A DNA stretch of 40,022 nucleotides from an uncultured Eubacterium sp. (lineage in GTDB: Bacteria > Bacillota > Clostridia > Lachnospirales > Lachnospiraceae). The notes under the pieces are model-generated. The model was not told where the DNA came from. It saw nothing but the letters and a program-made list of their open reading frames with translations, and did no database searches. Shown piece after piece: positions 8,320 through 15,995 of the stretch; position 1 is the stretch's first letter; each line of letters begins with the position of its first letter. The translations under genes were made by a program, and so were the position numbers. The DNA is taken from NCBI GenBank assembly GCA_910586445.1, contig CAJUHV010000034.1, forward strand, positions 1 to 40,022, read 5' to 3'.

Positions 8320-8353
8320 CTGCTGCCGCACGCTCTTGAGCGTGCGGCAGCAG
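8320..8353. terminator. Perfect 34-bp palindrome between convergent genes
   Basis: CTGCTGCCGCACGCTC and its exact complement meet with almost no loop. It lies between the convergent hicB and MATE genes and would form a very stable hairpin on either strand. Neither side has a T-tract, so it may be a bidirectional transcription block or an mRNA 3'-end stabiliser rather than a classical terminator. Confidence 0.55.
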
Positions 8354-8389
8354 GCGCACACTTCCAAACCATTTCACCTTAACATTCCC

Positions 8390-9721
8390 TCAATACCCAT
8401 ACTTCTTGCGATACTTCAAAAACATGCCCGCCGACAGTACAAGCGCCATCAGCTCCGCTGCTGGTGTTGCCAGCCAGATTCCGTTTACGCCCAAAATCAT
8501 AGGCAGTACAATCATAGTGACCAGCATAAACACAAATGACCTGGAAAATGCGAGAACTGCTGAAACAATGCCGTTTGACAGTGCAGTAAACATCCCGCTG
8601 GCATATATGTTAAATCCGACAAAAAACAGCGCCACAGTACAGATTCTGTTTCCTGTCACCGCAAGATCATATACCGGATTATCCGGCCTTGCAAATACGG
8701 ATACCAAAGGCTTTGTCAGCAGAAATGAGGCTGCTACGGTGACAACTGAGATACATGCAATAACCTTTAGGCTGATCGCTGTCAGCGTTTTTAATTTCTC
8801 ATAATTATGCTCTCCAAAATAATAGCTGGTCATCGGTGCTACTCCGTAAGAATACCCTGTATACAATGAACTTGCAAACATCAGCACATACATAATGATT
8901 GTAACAGCTGCCACTCCATCTTCCCCTGCATAATGAAGCATCGTCCAGTTAAACATCATTGTAATAATGCCGGTGACAAGTGCCGTCGCCATCTCGGAGC
9001 ATCCATTTGAAGCTGCGTTAAAAAGCACCCGGAACCGGAAAGCCGGCTTTTTAAAATGCAGCAGGCTCTTTTTCCTGCTGAATACAAATAAGCCTGCAAC
9101 CGCTGTCACCGAATATCCAAGCCCTGTCGCAACTGCCGCCCCGCTGATTCCAAGATCAAGCACCGCAATCAGCACATAGTCAAGCACCATATTTAAAACT
9201 CCGCCTGCCACAGAGCAGATCAAGGAAAGCGTGGCTTTTTCACTTGCAATCATATACAGGGTAAAGTTATTCATCAGCAAAATCGGTACGGTAAACAGCA
9301 GATACCTGCCAAGGTATTCGATACAATACGCTTCTACATCCGGCGACAGCTTCATTCCCGAAAAAATATGTTCCATGGCCAGACATCCAAGCGCACACAT
9401 CACAAGCCCGACCAATACATTTACAAGTATCAGAAATGTAAAATCTTCCTTTGCCTCTTCATTCTTATGCTCTCCCATTTTTTTCATAATAACCGCACTT
9501 CCTCCAGTAGCAAGCATGGTGGAAATCGCCGTCACGAGCTGAATGATCGGCGCGGTCAGGTTGATCGCCGACAGTGCATTCGTACCGATCAGATTTGACA
9601 CAAACAGCCCGTCCACCATCGTGTAGAAAGACATAAATACGGTCATGGCGATTGTCGGAACCGCGAATTTTAAAATATTTTTTAATGTTACTGGTTTTAA
9701 ATATGCATTTTGATTTTCCAT
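8390..9721 (-). CDS. MATE-family multidrug/Na+ antiporter
   Basis: A 443-residue protein with twelve hydrophobic helices and the MATE layout: two homologous halves, LKNILKFAVPTIAMTVFMSF at the start and GLFVSNLIGTNALSAINLTAP in the first half. The start is the ATG at 9721, with AGGAGA upstream; the open frame to 9844 crosses the promoter and is not coding. It exports cationic drugs or metabolites in exchange for Na+ or H+. It is divergent from a MerR regulator, and the promoter between them has the 19-bp spacer characteristic of MerR activation, so expression is probably induced by a ligand of that regulator. Confidence 0.92.
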   Translation of the reverse strand: MENQNAYLKPVTLKNILKFAVPTIAMTVFMSFYTMVDGLFVSNLIGTNALSAINLTAPIIQLVTAISTMLATGGSAVIMKKMGEHKNEEAKEDFTFLILVNVLVGLVMCALGCLAMEHIFSGMKLSPDVEAYCIEYLGRYLLFTVPILLMNNFTLYMIASEKATLSLICSVAGGVLNMVLDYVLIAVLDLGISGAAVATGLGYSVTAVAGLFVFSRKKSLLHFKKPAFRFRVLFNAASNGCSEMATALVTGIITMMFNWTMLHYAGEDGVAAVTIIMYVLMFASSLYTGYSYGVAPMTSYYFGEHNYEKLKTLTAISLKVIACISVVTVAASFLLTKPLVSVFARPDNPVYDLAVTGNRICTVALFFVGFNIYASGMFTALSNGIVSAVLAFSRSFVFMLVTMIVLPMILGVNGIWLATPAAELMALVLSAGMFLKYRKKYGY

Positions 9722-9764
9722 AAATATTCTCCTCTCTGTCTTGCATTCGTACCTTGTGTATAGT

Positions 9765-9795
9765 ATCATAGACCATACAGTAACTGTACGGTCAA
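9765..9795 (-). promoter_or_regulatory. MerR-type promoter and operator for the MATE gene
   Basis: On the minus strand TTGACC (9790-9795) and TATGAT (9765-9770) are separated by exactly 19 bp, the long spacer that MerR-family activators correct by DNA distortion. The spacer and -35 contain the near-perfect dyad GACCATACAGT-A-ACTGTACGGTC (9771-9793). Hexamers, spacing, dyad and the divergent merR gene all agree. Confidence 0.85.
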
Positions 9796-9894
9796 GAGGA
9801 AAAATAAAATATATGAAACATCGAAAATAAGAGGCTGTTCCCAAAACGCCCGCAATAGATTTATGTTTATAATAAGACCTTATAGGAGGCAGAA

Positions 9895-10782
9895 ATGAAT
9901 AAAAAAGGCAGAATGCTTACAATCGGACAATTTGCATCGCTGCACGGCATCAATAAAAAGACGCTGATGTGGTATGATGAAATCGGGCTGTTTAAGCCCG
10001 CCGCCATAAACCCGGAAAACGGCTACCGGTACTACAATTATTATCAAAGCCCAGTTTTGGAAACGATCCTGCTGCTGCGGGAGCTGGACGTATCCATACA
10101 GGAAATACAGCTGTTTATGAAAAACCGTTCAGCCAAAAAGCTGAAGTGCCTTTTGGATGAAAAAATCGCAGACCTTGACCGCAGCCTTATGCATATGCAG
10201 GCAGTCCGAAATACTATATGCGGCCACCGCCAGAATATGGAGACACTGCTGACCATAGACTTATCCAAAATCAGCATTGTAACAAAAGAAGCACGCTGCT
10301 TAGTTACTGTAGATATAAATAAAGATACCTCTTTTGAAAAAGAAGTAGAACTGATCACCGAAAAGACATCCAAATATCAGCTCGGACGCCTGCATGACGC
10401 CTCATACGGCTCTATGATCTCTGTCGCAAGCCTGCTGTCCGGCCGCTTTGACGACTATTCCAGGCTGTTTATCGAAATCCCCTCCCTCGTCCAAAGCAAA
10501 GAACTGCATATTCAGCCCGCGGGACAGTATCTGAGAGCTTTCCATAAAGGTGCCTGGGAAGAAATGCCGCAGCGCTACCAGTCGATCTTAGATTACGCAC
10601 AAAAAGAAGGCCTGGCGCTGTCCGGCTACTCGTATGAAAAAGGCATCAATGAAACGGTGATTGACCAGATTGAAGATTATATTGTGCAGATTGAGATTCC
10701 GGTTGTTCCTAGAGCGTGTTTGAAAAATGCTTTCCGTGAGATGTGCTTCACACTTGGTGGAGAATTTATCCCAAATTTATGA
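9895..10782 (+). CDS. MerR-family regulator with effector-binding domain; C-terminus supplied by a palindromic element
   Basis: A 295-residue protein. Residues 7-75 are the winged-helix MerR domain (LTIGQFASLHGINKKTLMWY, then DEIGLFKP and NGYRYY), residues 80-120 a coiled-coil linker, and residues 130-272 a GyrI-like effector-binding domain. An AGGAGG site precedes the ATG. After P272 the last 23 codons and stop are read from a palindromic element starting at 10712, so the natural C-terminus has been replaced. The divergent MATE promoter has a MerR-type spacer and dyad, so this protein is almost certainly its activator. The altered tail follows the final beta-strand, so function may be retained. 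Confidence 0.9.
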   Translation: MNKKGRMLTIGQFASLHGINKKTLMWYDEIGLFKPAAINPENGYRYYNYYQSPVLETILLLRELDVSIQEIQLFMKNRSAKKLKCLLDEKIADLDRSLMHMQAVRNTICGHRQNMETLLTIDLSKISIVTKEARCLVTVDINKDTSFEKEVELITEKTSKYQLGRLHDASYGSMISVASLLSGRFDDYSRLFIEIPSLVQSKELHIQPAGQYLRAFHKGAWEEMPQRYQSILDYAQKEGLALSGYSYEKGINETVIDQIEDYIVQIEIPVVPRACLKNAFREMCFTLGGEFIPNL

Positions 10783-10871
10783 GGCATAGCGGGCTATGTT
10801 GATTAAATTTGGGATGAATTATCCGCAAAGTGGGGAGTGCAGATCGCGGGAATGATTTTTCAAACACGCTC
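10712..10871 (+). repeat. Full-length 160-bp palindromic element, copy B (3' end of merR)
   Basis: It starts GAGCGTGTTTGAAAAATGC and ends TTTTTCAAACACGCTC, bounded by TA at 10710-10711 and 10872-10873; its length equals copy A exactly. The central part contains a perfect stem ATCCCAAATTTA/TAAATTTGGGAT around CATAGC/GCTATG. Copy A has CGTAGC/GCTACG at the same place: a paired change that keeps the stem. No coding capacity for a transposase. Confidence 0.88.
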
Positions 10872-10873
10872 TA

Positions 10874-10918
10874 GTGTTTGAAAAATTATTCCCGCGATCT
10901 ATACTCCCCGCTTCAAGC
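10874..10918 (-). repeat. Truncated, inverted palindromic-element copy abutting copy B
   Basis: GTGTTTGAAAAATTATTCCC followed by GCGATCTATACTCCCCGCTT is the reverse complement of the right arm of copy B with a few substitutions. It starts directly at the TA flank of copy B, so copy B probably inserted at the end of this older copy. The other half of the older copy is absent. I see nothing further in 10919-10987. Confidence 0.65.
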
Positions 10919-10987
10919 TTCTTGGACTACGAATATCCAGGATGATGCGGATCATTCATCCTCTAAAATTTAAATGAGCAGTCACCA

Positions 10988-11037
10988 AAACTTCCCCCCC
11001 CCGCCAATGCCGATTAGAACATAACAGGGGGAAGTTT
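10988..11037 (-). terminator. Terminator of the dehydratase operon
   Basis: AAACTTCCCCC (10988-10998) pairs with GGGGGAAGTTT (11027-11037). On the minus strand the stem ends in GTTTTGG, downstream of the dehydratase stop at 11122. The left arm runs into a nine-C tract, so the stem can pair in several registers. Confidence 0.6.
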
Positions 11038-11076
11038 CTGTGATTTCTCTAACAATTTTACATCTGACTATTTTGC

Positions 11077-11115
11077 TTCTAATTCTTTTTTCTAATTCTT
11101 TTTTCTAATTCTTTC
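11077..11115. repeat. Three short tandem TTCTAATTCTTTTT units
   Basis: About 13-14 bp units, TTCTAATTCTTTTT, occur three times in a row just 3' of the dehydratase stop, the last one degenerate. This looks like replication slippage; no function is implied. Confidence 0.6.
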
Positions 11116-11121
11116 ACATCA

Positions 11122-12879
11122 TTATTCCTGATCAAATGCCAGATAAGCACCCTTCATCGGGCTGACCGCATGTTCGCTGAACAGGCGCAGTGCCCCTTTC
11201 TTATAGCGGGATTCACGCGGTTTCCAAGCCTTTCTGCGCTCTGCAAGTACAGCCTCTATTTCTTCCGGCGTTTTCCGCTCCCCATGAATGCCGATGATAT
11301 TCAGTTTCCGCTGCATTACATCGATTTCAATCAAGTCGCCTTCCTCTACCAGTGCAATCGGGCCTCCATCTGCGGCCTCCGGGCTGCAGTGTCCGATCAC
11401 AGGGCCTGTCGATGCGCCGGAAAAGCGTCCGTCTGTAATAAGCGCAATGCTGCGTCCCAGCTCTTTATCACTGCTGATTGCTTCGGATGTATAGAACATT
11501 TCCGGCATTCCGCTCCCTTTCGGGCCTTCATAGCGGATAAAGACGGCGTCGCCTTTTTCTACCTTGTGCTTTAACACAGCGTCCAGGCATTCCTCCTCAC
11601 TGTCAAACGGCCTTGCCCGAAGCACCGCCTGGAACATTTCCTTTGGACATGCGGTATGCTTGATGACAGCCCCCTCTGGAGCCAGATTGCCGCGCAGTAT
11701 CGCTATGCTGCCGTCTGTGCCGATTGCCTTATCATATGGACGGATAATGTCTTCTTTTGTAACCGAGCAGCCGTAACGGGCATTAAACTCCTGCAGCCAT
11801 TTGTCGCAGCGCTCATAAAACCCATTCTGCTTTAACTCGTCCAGATTTTCTCCCAATGTCTTTCCGGTGACAGTCATGACATTTAGGTGCAGGTGCCGGC
11901 GTATTTCCTCCATGACAGCCGGAACACCGCCTGCATAATAAAAGCATTCTGCCGGCCAGCGTCCTGCAGGGCGCACATCTAAAATATACCTCGCATTCCG
12001 GTGCAGGCGGTCGAATGTATCCCCTGTAATCTCAAGACCCAGCTCATGTGCAATCGCAGGAATGTGCAGCAGGCAGTTTGTACTGCCGGATACTGCTGCA
12101 TGTACTAAAATCGCGTTTTCAAAGCTCTCCATTGTTACGATATCGCTCGGACACATATGTTCCATCTGTGCCAGCTTTACTGCCAGCTTTCCGGCTTCTT
12201 TTGCAAACTTCAGCAGATCCGGGCTGGTAGCAGGCATTAACGCACTGCCCGGCAGCGCCAGGCCCAGTGCTTCTGCCATAATCTGCATTGTAGAGGCTGT
12301 CCCTATAAAGGAGCATGCACCGCAGCTCGGACATGCATGATGCTTTGCCCAGTTTAGCTTTTCCTCATCAATCTCGCCTCTTTGATATTTTGCGCTGTAC
12401 ATGCCGAGCTGCTCTAAAGTCAGCATATCTGGCCCTGCGTTCATCGTACCCCCTGCAACTACAACCGCAGGAATGTTTACACGCAGCAGCCCCATCAGAT
12501 TTCCCGGCAGCCCCTTATCGCAGCTGGAAAGGTAGACACCTGCATCAAAAGGGGTAGCATTTGCATGGATTTCAATCATATTTGCAATCATCTCACGGCT
12601 GACCAGACTAAAATTGATCCCGTCTGTCCCCTGGCTTTCCCCGTCACACATATCTGTACAGAAATATCTGGCACCAAAACCGCCTGCCTCATCAATTCCT
12701 TTTTTTACTTCTTCTACTAAAATATTCAAATGCCCGCTGCCCGGATGACTGTCGCCATACGTGCTTTCTATAATTACCTGCGGCTTTTCCAGATCCTGCG
12801 GCGTCCACCCTGTTCCGATACGCAGCGGGTCAAGCTCCGGTGCTAATTTTCGCATTTCCTGACTTTTCAGCTGTTTCAT
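11122..12879 (-). CDS. IlvD/Edd-family dehydratase, probably for a sugar acid
   Basis: A 585-residue iron-sulfur dehydratase. Recognisable family segments are CTDMCDGESQGTDG (around residues 74-87), SSCDKGLPGNLMG with the conserved Cys120 and Lys122, HHACPSCGACSFIGTASTMQ (181-200), and RFSGASTGPVIGHCSPEAADGG near the C-terminus. At the position of the first cluster Cys of classical IlvD (a TPCNMHL-type motif) this protein has DSHPGSGHL without Cys. Such enzymes convert 2,3-dihydroxy acids to 2-keto acids. The neighbours (GntP permease, glycerate kinase, FadR-type regulator) argue for aldonic or sugar-acid catabolism rather than branched-chain amino-acid synthesis. AAAGGA precedes the ATG. The precise substrate is unknown. 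Confidence 0.85.
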   Translation of the reverse strand: MKQLKSQEMRKLAPELDPLRIGTGWTPQDLEKPQVIIESTYGDSHPGSGHLNILVEEVKKGIDEAGGFGARYFCTDMCDGESQGTDGINFSLVSREMIANMIEIHANATPFDAGVYLSSCDKGLPGNLMGLLRVNIPAVVVAGGTMNAGPDMLTLEQLGMYSAKYQRGEIDEEKLNWAKHHACPSCGACSFIGTASTMQIMAEALGLALPGSALMPATSPDLLKFAKEAGKLAVKLAQMEHMCPSDIVTMESFENAILVHAAVSGSTNCLLHIPAIAHELGLEITGDTFDRLHRNARYILDVRPAGRWPAECFYYAGGVPAVMEEIRRHLHLNVMTVTGKTLGENLDELKQNGFYERCDKWLQEFNARYGCSVTKEDIIRPYDKAIGTDGSIAILRGNLAPEGAVIKHTACPKEMFQAVLRARPFDSEEECLDAVLKHKVEKGDAVFIRYEGPKGSGMPEMFYTSEAISSDKELGRSIALITDGRFSGASTGPVIGHCSPEAADGGPIALVEEGDLIEIDVMQRKLNIIGIHGERKTPEEIEAVLAERRKAWKPRESRYKKGALRLFSEHAVSPMKGAYLAFDQE

Positions 12880-12952
12880 ATTTTCATACCATCCTTTCTA
12901 ATTTTTCTCAAATCCTTTCTCCATGCAGAACGTTTTTTGCACTGCCTGCTTT

Positions 12953-14299
12953 TTATGCAAATAAGGATATAATCAATGCTACCATAAAACCGGTGCCTCC
13001 AACAAGTGTCTCCATAATCGTCCATGTTTTCAGCGTTGTTTTTTCATCCATGCCGACCAGCGACTTCACCAGCCAGAAGCCGGAGTCATTAAAATGTGAG
13101 CATACCGTGGCGCCGCCTGCGACAGCGGCTGTCGTACATGCCAGGTACAGCGGCGACAGCTCCGAAATGCCTGGAATCGCTGCAATAATGCCTGCTGCCA
13201 TAGTCATTGCCACTGTAGAAGAGCCTACACAGATCCGCACCAGTCCGGCAACGATAAATGCCAGTACGACAATCGGAAGAGACATGGATGATACTGCATT
13301 TCCGATCACATCGCCGAGTCCCGAATACTGGAGCACATACCTTAGGACACCGCCGCATGCGGTAACTAGTAAAATAAGTCCGGTCGGCTCTAAAGATTTT
13401 GTCATCACCTTTTCCAGCTCTTCCGTATTGTATCCATGTCCAATGCCAAGAATCAGCATTGCTGCAACCGTAGCGATCAAAAGAGCTACAAACGGCTCAC
13501 CCAAAAAGCTAAACACCGGCTGAAGTGAGCTTAATGATGGTACTACGCCTGTTACAGAATCCAGAATAATCAAAACCAACGGGATTAAGATAATGCCTAC
13601 AATTGACCAAAAGTTCGGCAGCTTTGATTCGTCAAAGTCTTCCTGATTTGCTACATGCTCCGGTACCGGAATATGAAACTTCTTTCCACAGATCGAGCCC
13701 CATACCGGCCCTGCTACAACCATTGCCACGCTGCCGCAGCAGATTCCTACCAAAATTACCCATCCTAAATCTACATTTAACATCGTTGCTACAAGAATCG
13801 GCCCCGGTGTCGGCGGAATAAACGCATGACCAACTGCAAGTCCTGCCAGAAGCGGGATTGCATAAAACAGCGAGGAGCGGTTTGTCCTTTTTGCAAGTGA
13901 AAACGCAAGCGGGATCAAAATAATCAGGCCGGCGTCAAAAAATACCGGCATAGCGATTACAAGTCCTGTAATGCCCAGTGCCCATGCTGCTTTTTTATCC
14001 CCAAACCATTTCACCATCGTAACCGCCAGCGTCTGTGCACCGCCGGAGATCTCCAGAATCGCGCCAAACATAGAACCAAGGCCTACTAACAGCGCAATGC
14101 CCTTTAATGTATTGCCGATTCCGTCATTGACTGCCGTTACAATATCTTCTGCCGGCATTCCGGCAATCAGGCCGATGGAAATTGCTCCAATCAGAATCGA
14201 AATCATAGCCTGAATTTTAAATTTGATAATCAATACTAATAAAATGACCAGTCCGATCACTGCCGCAATCACAAGCCTAGTCGGATTAAGCTCTGTCAT
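12953..14299 (-). CDS. GntP-family gluconate/sugar-acid permease
   Basis: A 448-residue membrane protein with about twelve hydrophobic segments and GntP landmarks: AGMPAEDIVTAVNDGIGNTL near residue 50, IPPTPGPILVATML in the middle, and GSSTVAMTMAAGIIA and AGGATVCSHFNDSGFWLVKS near the end. It imports gluconate-like acids with H+. GAGGAAATAAAC precedes the ATG. It is first in a two-gene unit, with the dehydratase 73 bp downstream. It has its own sigma-A promoter and dyads upstream and is separated from the glycerate kinase gene by a terminator. Confidence 0.92.
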   Translation of the reverse strand: MTELNPTRLVIAAVIGLVILLVLIIKFKIQAMISILIGAISIGLIAGMPAEDIVTAVNDGIGNTLKGIALLVGLGSMFGAILEISGGAQTLAVTMVKWFGDKKAAWALGITGLVIAMPVFFDAGLIILIPLAFSLAKRTNRSSLFYAIPLLAGLAVGHAFIPPTPGPILVATMLNVDLGWVILVGICCGSVAMVVAGPVWGSICGKKFHIPVPEHVANQEDFDESKLPNFWSIVGIILIPLVLIILDSVTGVVPSLSSLQPVFSFLGEPFVALLIATVAAMLILGIGHGYNTEELEKVMTKSLEPTGLILLVTACGGVLRYVLQYSGLGDVIGNAVSSMSLPIVVLAFIVAGLVRICVGSSTVAMTMAAGIIAAIPGISELSPLYLACTTAAVAGGATVCSHFNDSGFWLVKSLVGMDEKTTLKTWTIMETLVGGTGFMVALIISLFA

Positions 14300-14459
14300 G
14301 TTTATTTCCTCACTTTCTTCAATATGCTTATAAGGTGTTCTGCCGTCTTTTTATTTTATTCATTATTTATGTATTACACTGTTGCTTTTTGTTGATGACT
14401 CTTTATTTTTCAAACTGTTTTTGATGGGACTGCTGATCCGTTCCAGCATTATCATACGA

Positions 14460-14577
14460 ATCATATGATGTATTTATAATTTCACCTCCATTTTATTATT
14501 TATTCATATGACGTCCTATGTTTTGTTGGATATAATATAATATTTTTAGTAATTATTGTCAATACATCTGATGTATT
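14460..14577 (-). promoter_or_regulatory. gntP-type promoter with three operator-like dyads
   Basis: On the minus strand TTGACA (14557-14562) and TATATT (14534-14539) are 17 bp apart, a near-consensus sigma-A promoter. Dyads flank it: AATACATCTGATGTATT (14561-14577) touches the -35; CATATGACGTCCTATG (14505-14520, 14 of 16 symmetric) follows the expected start site; ATCATATGAT (14460-14469) lies further down. They are plausible sites for the FadR-type regulator encoded nearby. The rest of the 14300-14690 gap is AT-rich with nothing else visible. Confidence 0.7.
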
Positions 14578-14687
14578 TTAAACTCTTTCTCTGTTTTAAA
14601 CAAAAAAAATGAAGAACTGCGCTGCAGGCTCTTCATCTTTTGTATATTTTTCACAATTTTCAATTCATATATAAAAACCGAATTTTC

Positions 14688-14727
14688 AGAGCGTGTCTGA
14701 AAAATGCTTTCTGTATGATGCACCCAT
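14688..14727 (+). repeat. Palindromic-element half copy, degenerate
   Basis: CAGAGCGTGTCTGAAAAATG followed by CTTTCTGTATGATGCACC matches the left terminus and the next bases of the full copies (GAGCGTGTTTGAAAAATGC, then TTTCTGT) and then loses similarity. No right end is present. Confidence 0.6.
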
Positions 14728-14745
14728 GGGCAGCCGCCCGGCCGC

Positions 14746-14804
14746 AAAAAACTGCAGCCGGCTGCTCATAATTTTATAATTACAAACAGCTGACTGCAGT
14801 TTTT
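14746..14804 (-). terminator. Terminator of the gntR-glycerate kinase operon
   Basis: AAAAACTGCAGCCGGCTG (14746-14763 or 14764) pairs with CAGCTGACTGCAGTTTTT (14787-14804) with two mismatches. On the minus strand the hairpin ends in CTGCAGTTTTTT, 25 bp after the glycerate kinase stop. Confidence 0.75.
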
Positions 14805-14828
14805 ACAATTTTATCTCACCAGTTTCAT

Positions 14829-15989
14829 CTACTTTGTACGCAGCAGCCGAAACGCCTGCTCCACACTCAGGCTCATATTTTTTCTTGCTGTTTCCACCTC
14901 CATTGCCTGCTCTAAGCTCATCACGCCGCGCACGATCGGAAAAAATGCGTCTATCCCCTCGCTGTTGCACCTGCAGGCCCCGTCCGTCACACTGCCCGCA
15001 AATGCTAATACCGTGCACCCATATTTTTTTGCAAGCTGCGCTGCCCTGACAGGTGCTTTGCCCATCGCCGTCTGCGCGTCCAGGCATCCTTCGCCTGTCA
15101 CTACGTAATCCGCATCTGCCAGATCTTTTTCCAATCCGACTGCTTCTAAGACGATCTGCGCCCCTGACTTTAACTCCACATGCGGCAGGTAGCTTTGAAT
15201 CGCAAAGCCCAGACCGCCTGCCGCACCTGCACCGGGAGCCATACTATAATCGCATCCGGTAAATTCTGCAGTTTTTAGCGCATAATGCCTGATGGCCTGA
15301 TCCATCGTTTCTTGCTCTTCCGGCTTTACTCCTTTTTGCGGGCCGTAGACAAAAACTGCCCCATCTTTGCCGCACAGCGGATTTGTAACATCGCATGCGA
15401 TCTGAAAACAGCATTCCCACAGCTCGTCTGGTACATGACGGCTGCTTATTTTTTCGATTTTATGCAGGCTGGCAAATTCCGGCGGCAGAAGAGCGCCGGA
15501 CGCATCGAAAAACGCAAAGCCAAGCGCCTGAAGCAGCCCGATTCCGCCTTCTGTCGTAGCACTGCCGCCGATTGCAATTATAAACCTATGGCAGCCGCGG
15601 CCAAGCGCATCTAAAATCATCTCTCCGACTCCTGTGGTAGAAGCCTTCCATGGATTGAGACAGCCGCGCTCTATGAGCGTAATGCCTGCTGCCTGCGCCA
15701 TTTCTATCACCGCTGTTTTCTGCCCGGAATTTAAATGGCTCTGATCCGGCAGAATACCATATCTGGCATTCACCAGACCGCCCATAGGCCCGGCGGCTTC
15801 AATATTTACAAATGTCCCGCCCAGACCTTCCACAAGCGCCTCCGTCGTACCTTCACCGCCGTCCGCAAGCGGCTTTATAACTACTTCCGCTGCAGGATAC
15901 ACTTTTAAAATCCCCTCTTTTGCTGCCTGCGCAGCCTCTATGGAAGACAGGCTGCCCTTTAGGGAATCAACTGCTATTACTACTTTCAT
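14829..15989 (-). CDS. Glycerate kinase (GarK/GlxK family)
   Basis: A 386-residue kinase of the glycerate kinase type I family, beginning KVVIAVDSLKGSLSSIEAAQ, with the glycine-rich IAIGGSATTEGGIGLLQALG around residue 130 and MAPGAGAAGGLGFAIQ in the C-terminal half. It phosphorylates D-glycerate with ATP, usually to 2-phosphoglycerate, feeding sugar-acid carbon into glycolysis. It starts 6 bp after the regulator gene, so the two are co-transcribed. Length matches the family. A strong hairpin with T-tract follows the stop. Confidence 0.93.
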   Translation of the reverse strand: MKVVIAVDSLKGSLSSIEAAQAAKEGILKVYPAAEVVIKPLADGGEGTTEALVEGLGGTFVNIEAAGPMGGLVNARYGILPDQSHLNSGQKTAVIEMAQAAGITLIERGCLNPWKASTTGVGEMILDALGRGCHRFIIAIGGSATTEGGIGLLQALGFAFFDASGALLPPEFASLHKIEKISSRHVPDELWECCFQIACDVTNPLCGKDGAVFVYGPQKGVKPEEQETMDQAIRHYALKTAEFTGCDYSMAPGAGAAGGLGFAIQSYLPHVELKSGAQIVLEAVGLEKDLADADYVVTGEGCLDAQTAMGKAPVRAAQLAKKYGCTVLAFAGSVTDGACRCNSEGIDAFFPIVRGVMSLEQAMEVETARKNMSLSVEQAFRLLRTK

Positions 15990-15995
15990 TTCACA

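Noticed and set aside
10994..11002. Nine-C tract as a phase-variation switch
   Set aside because: It lies in a terminator outside any reading frame or promoter spacer, so slippage would have little effect.
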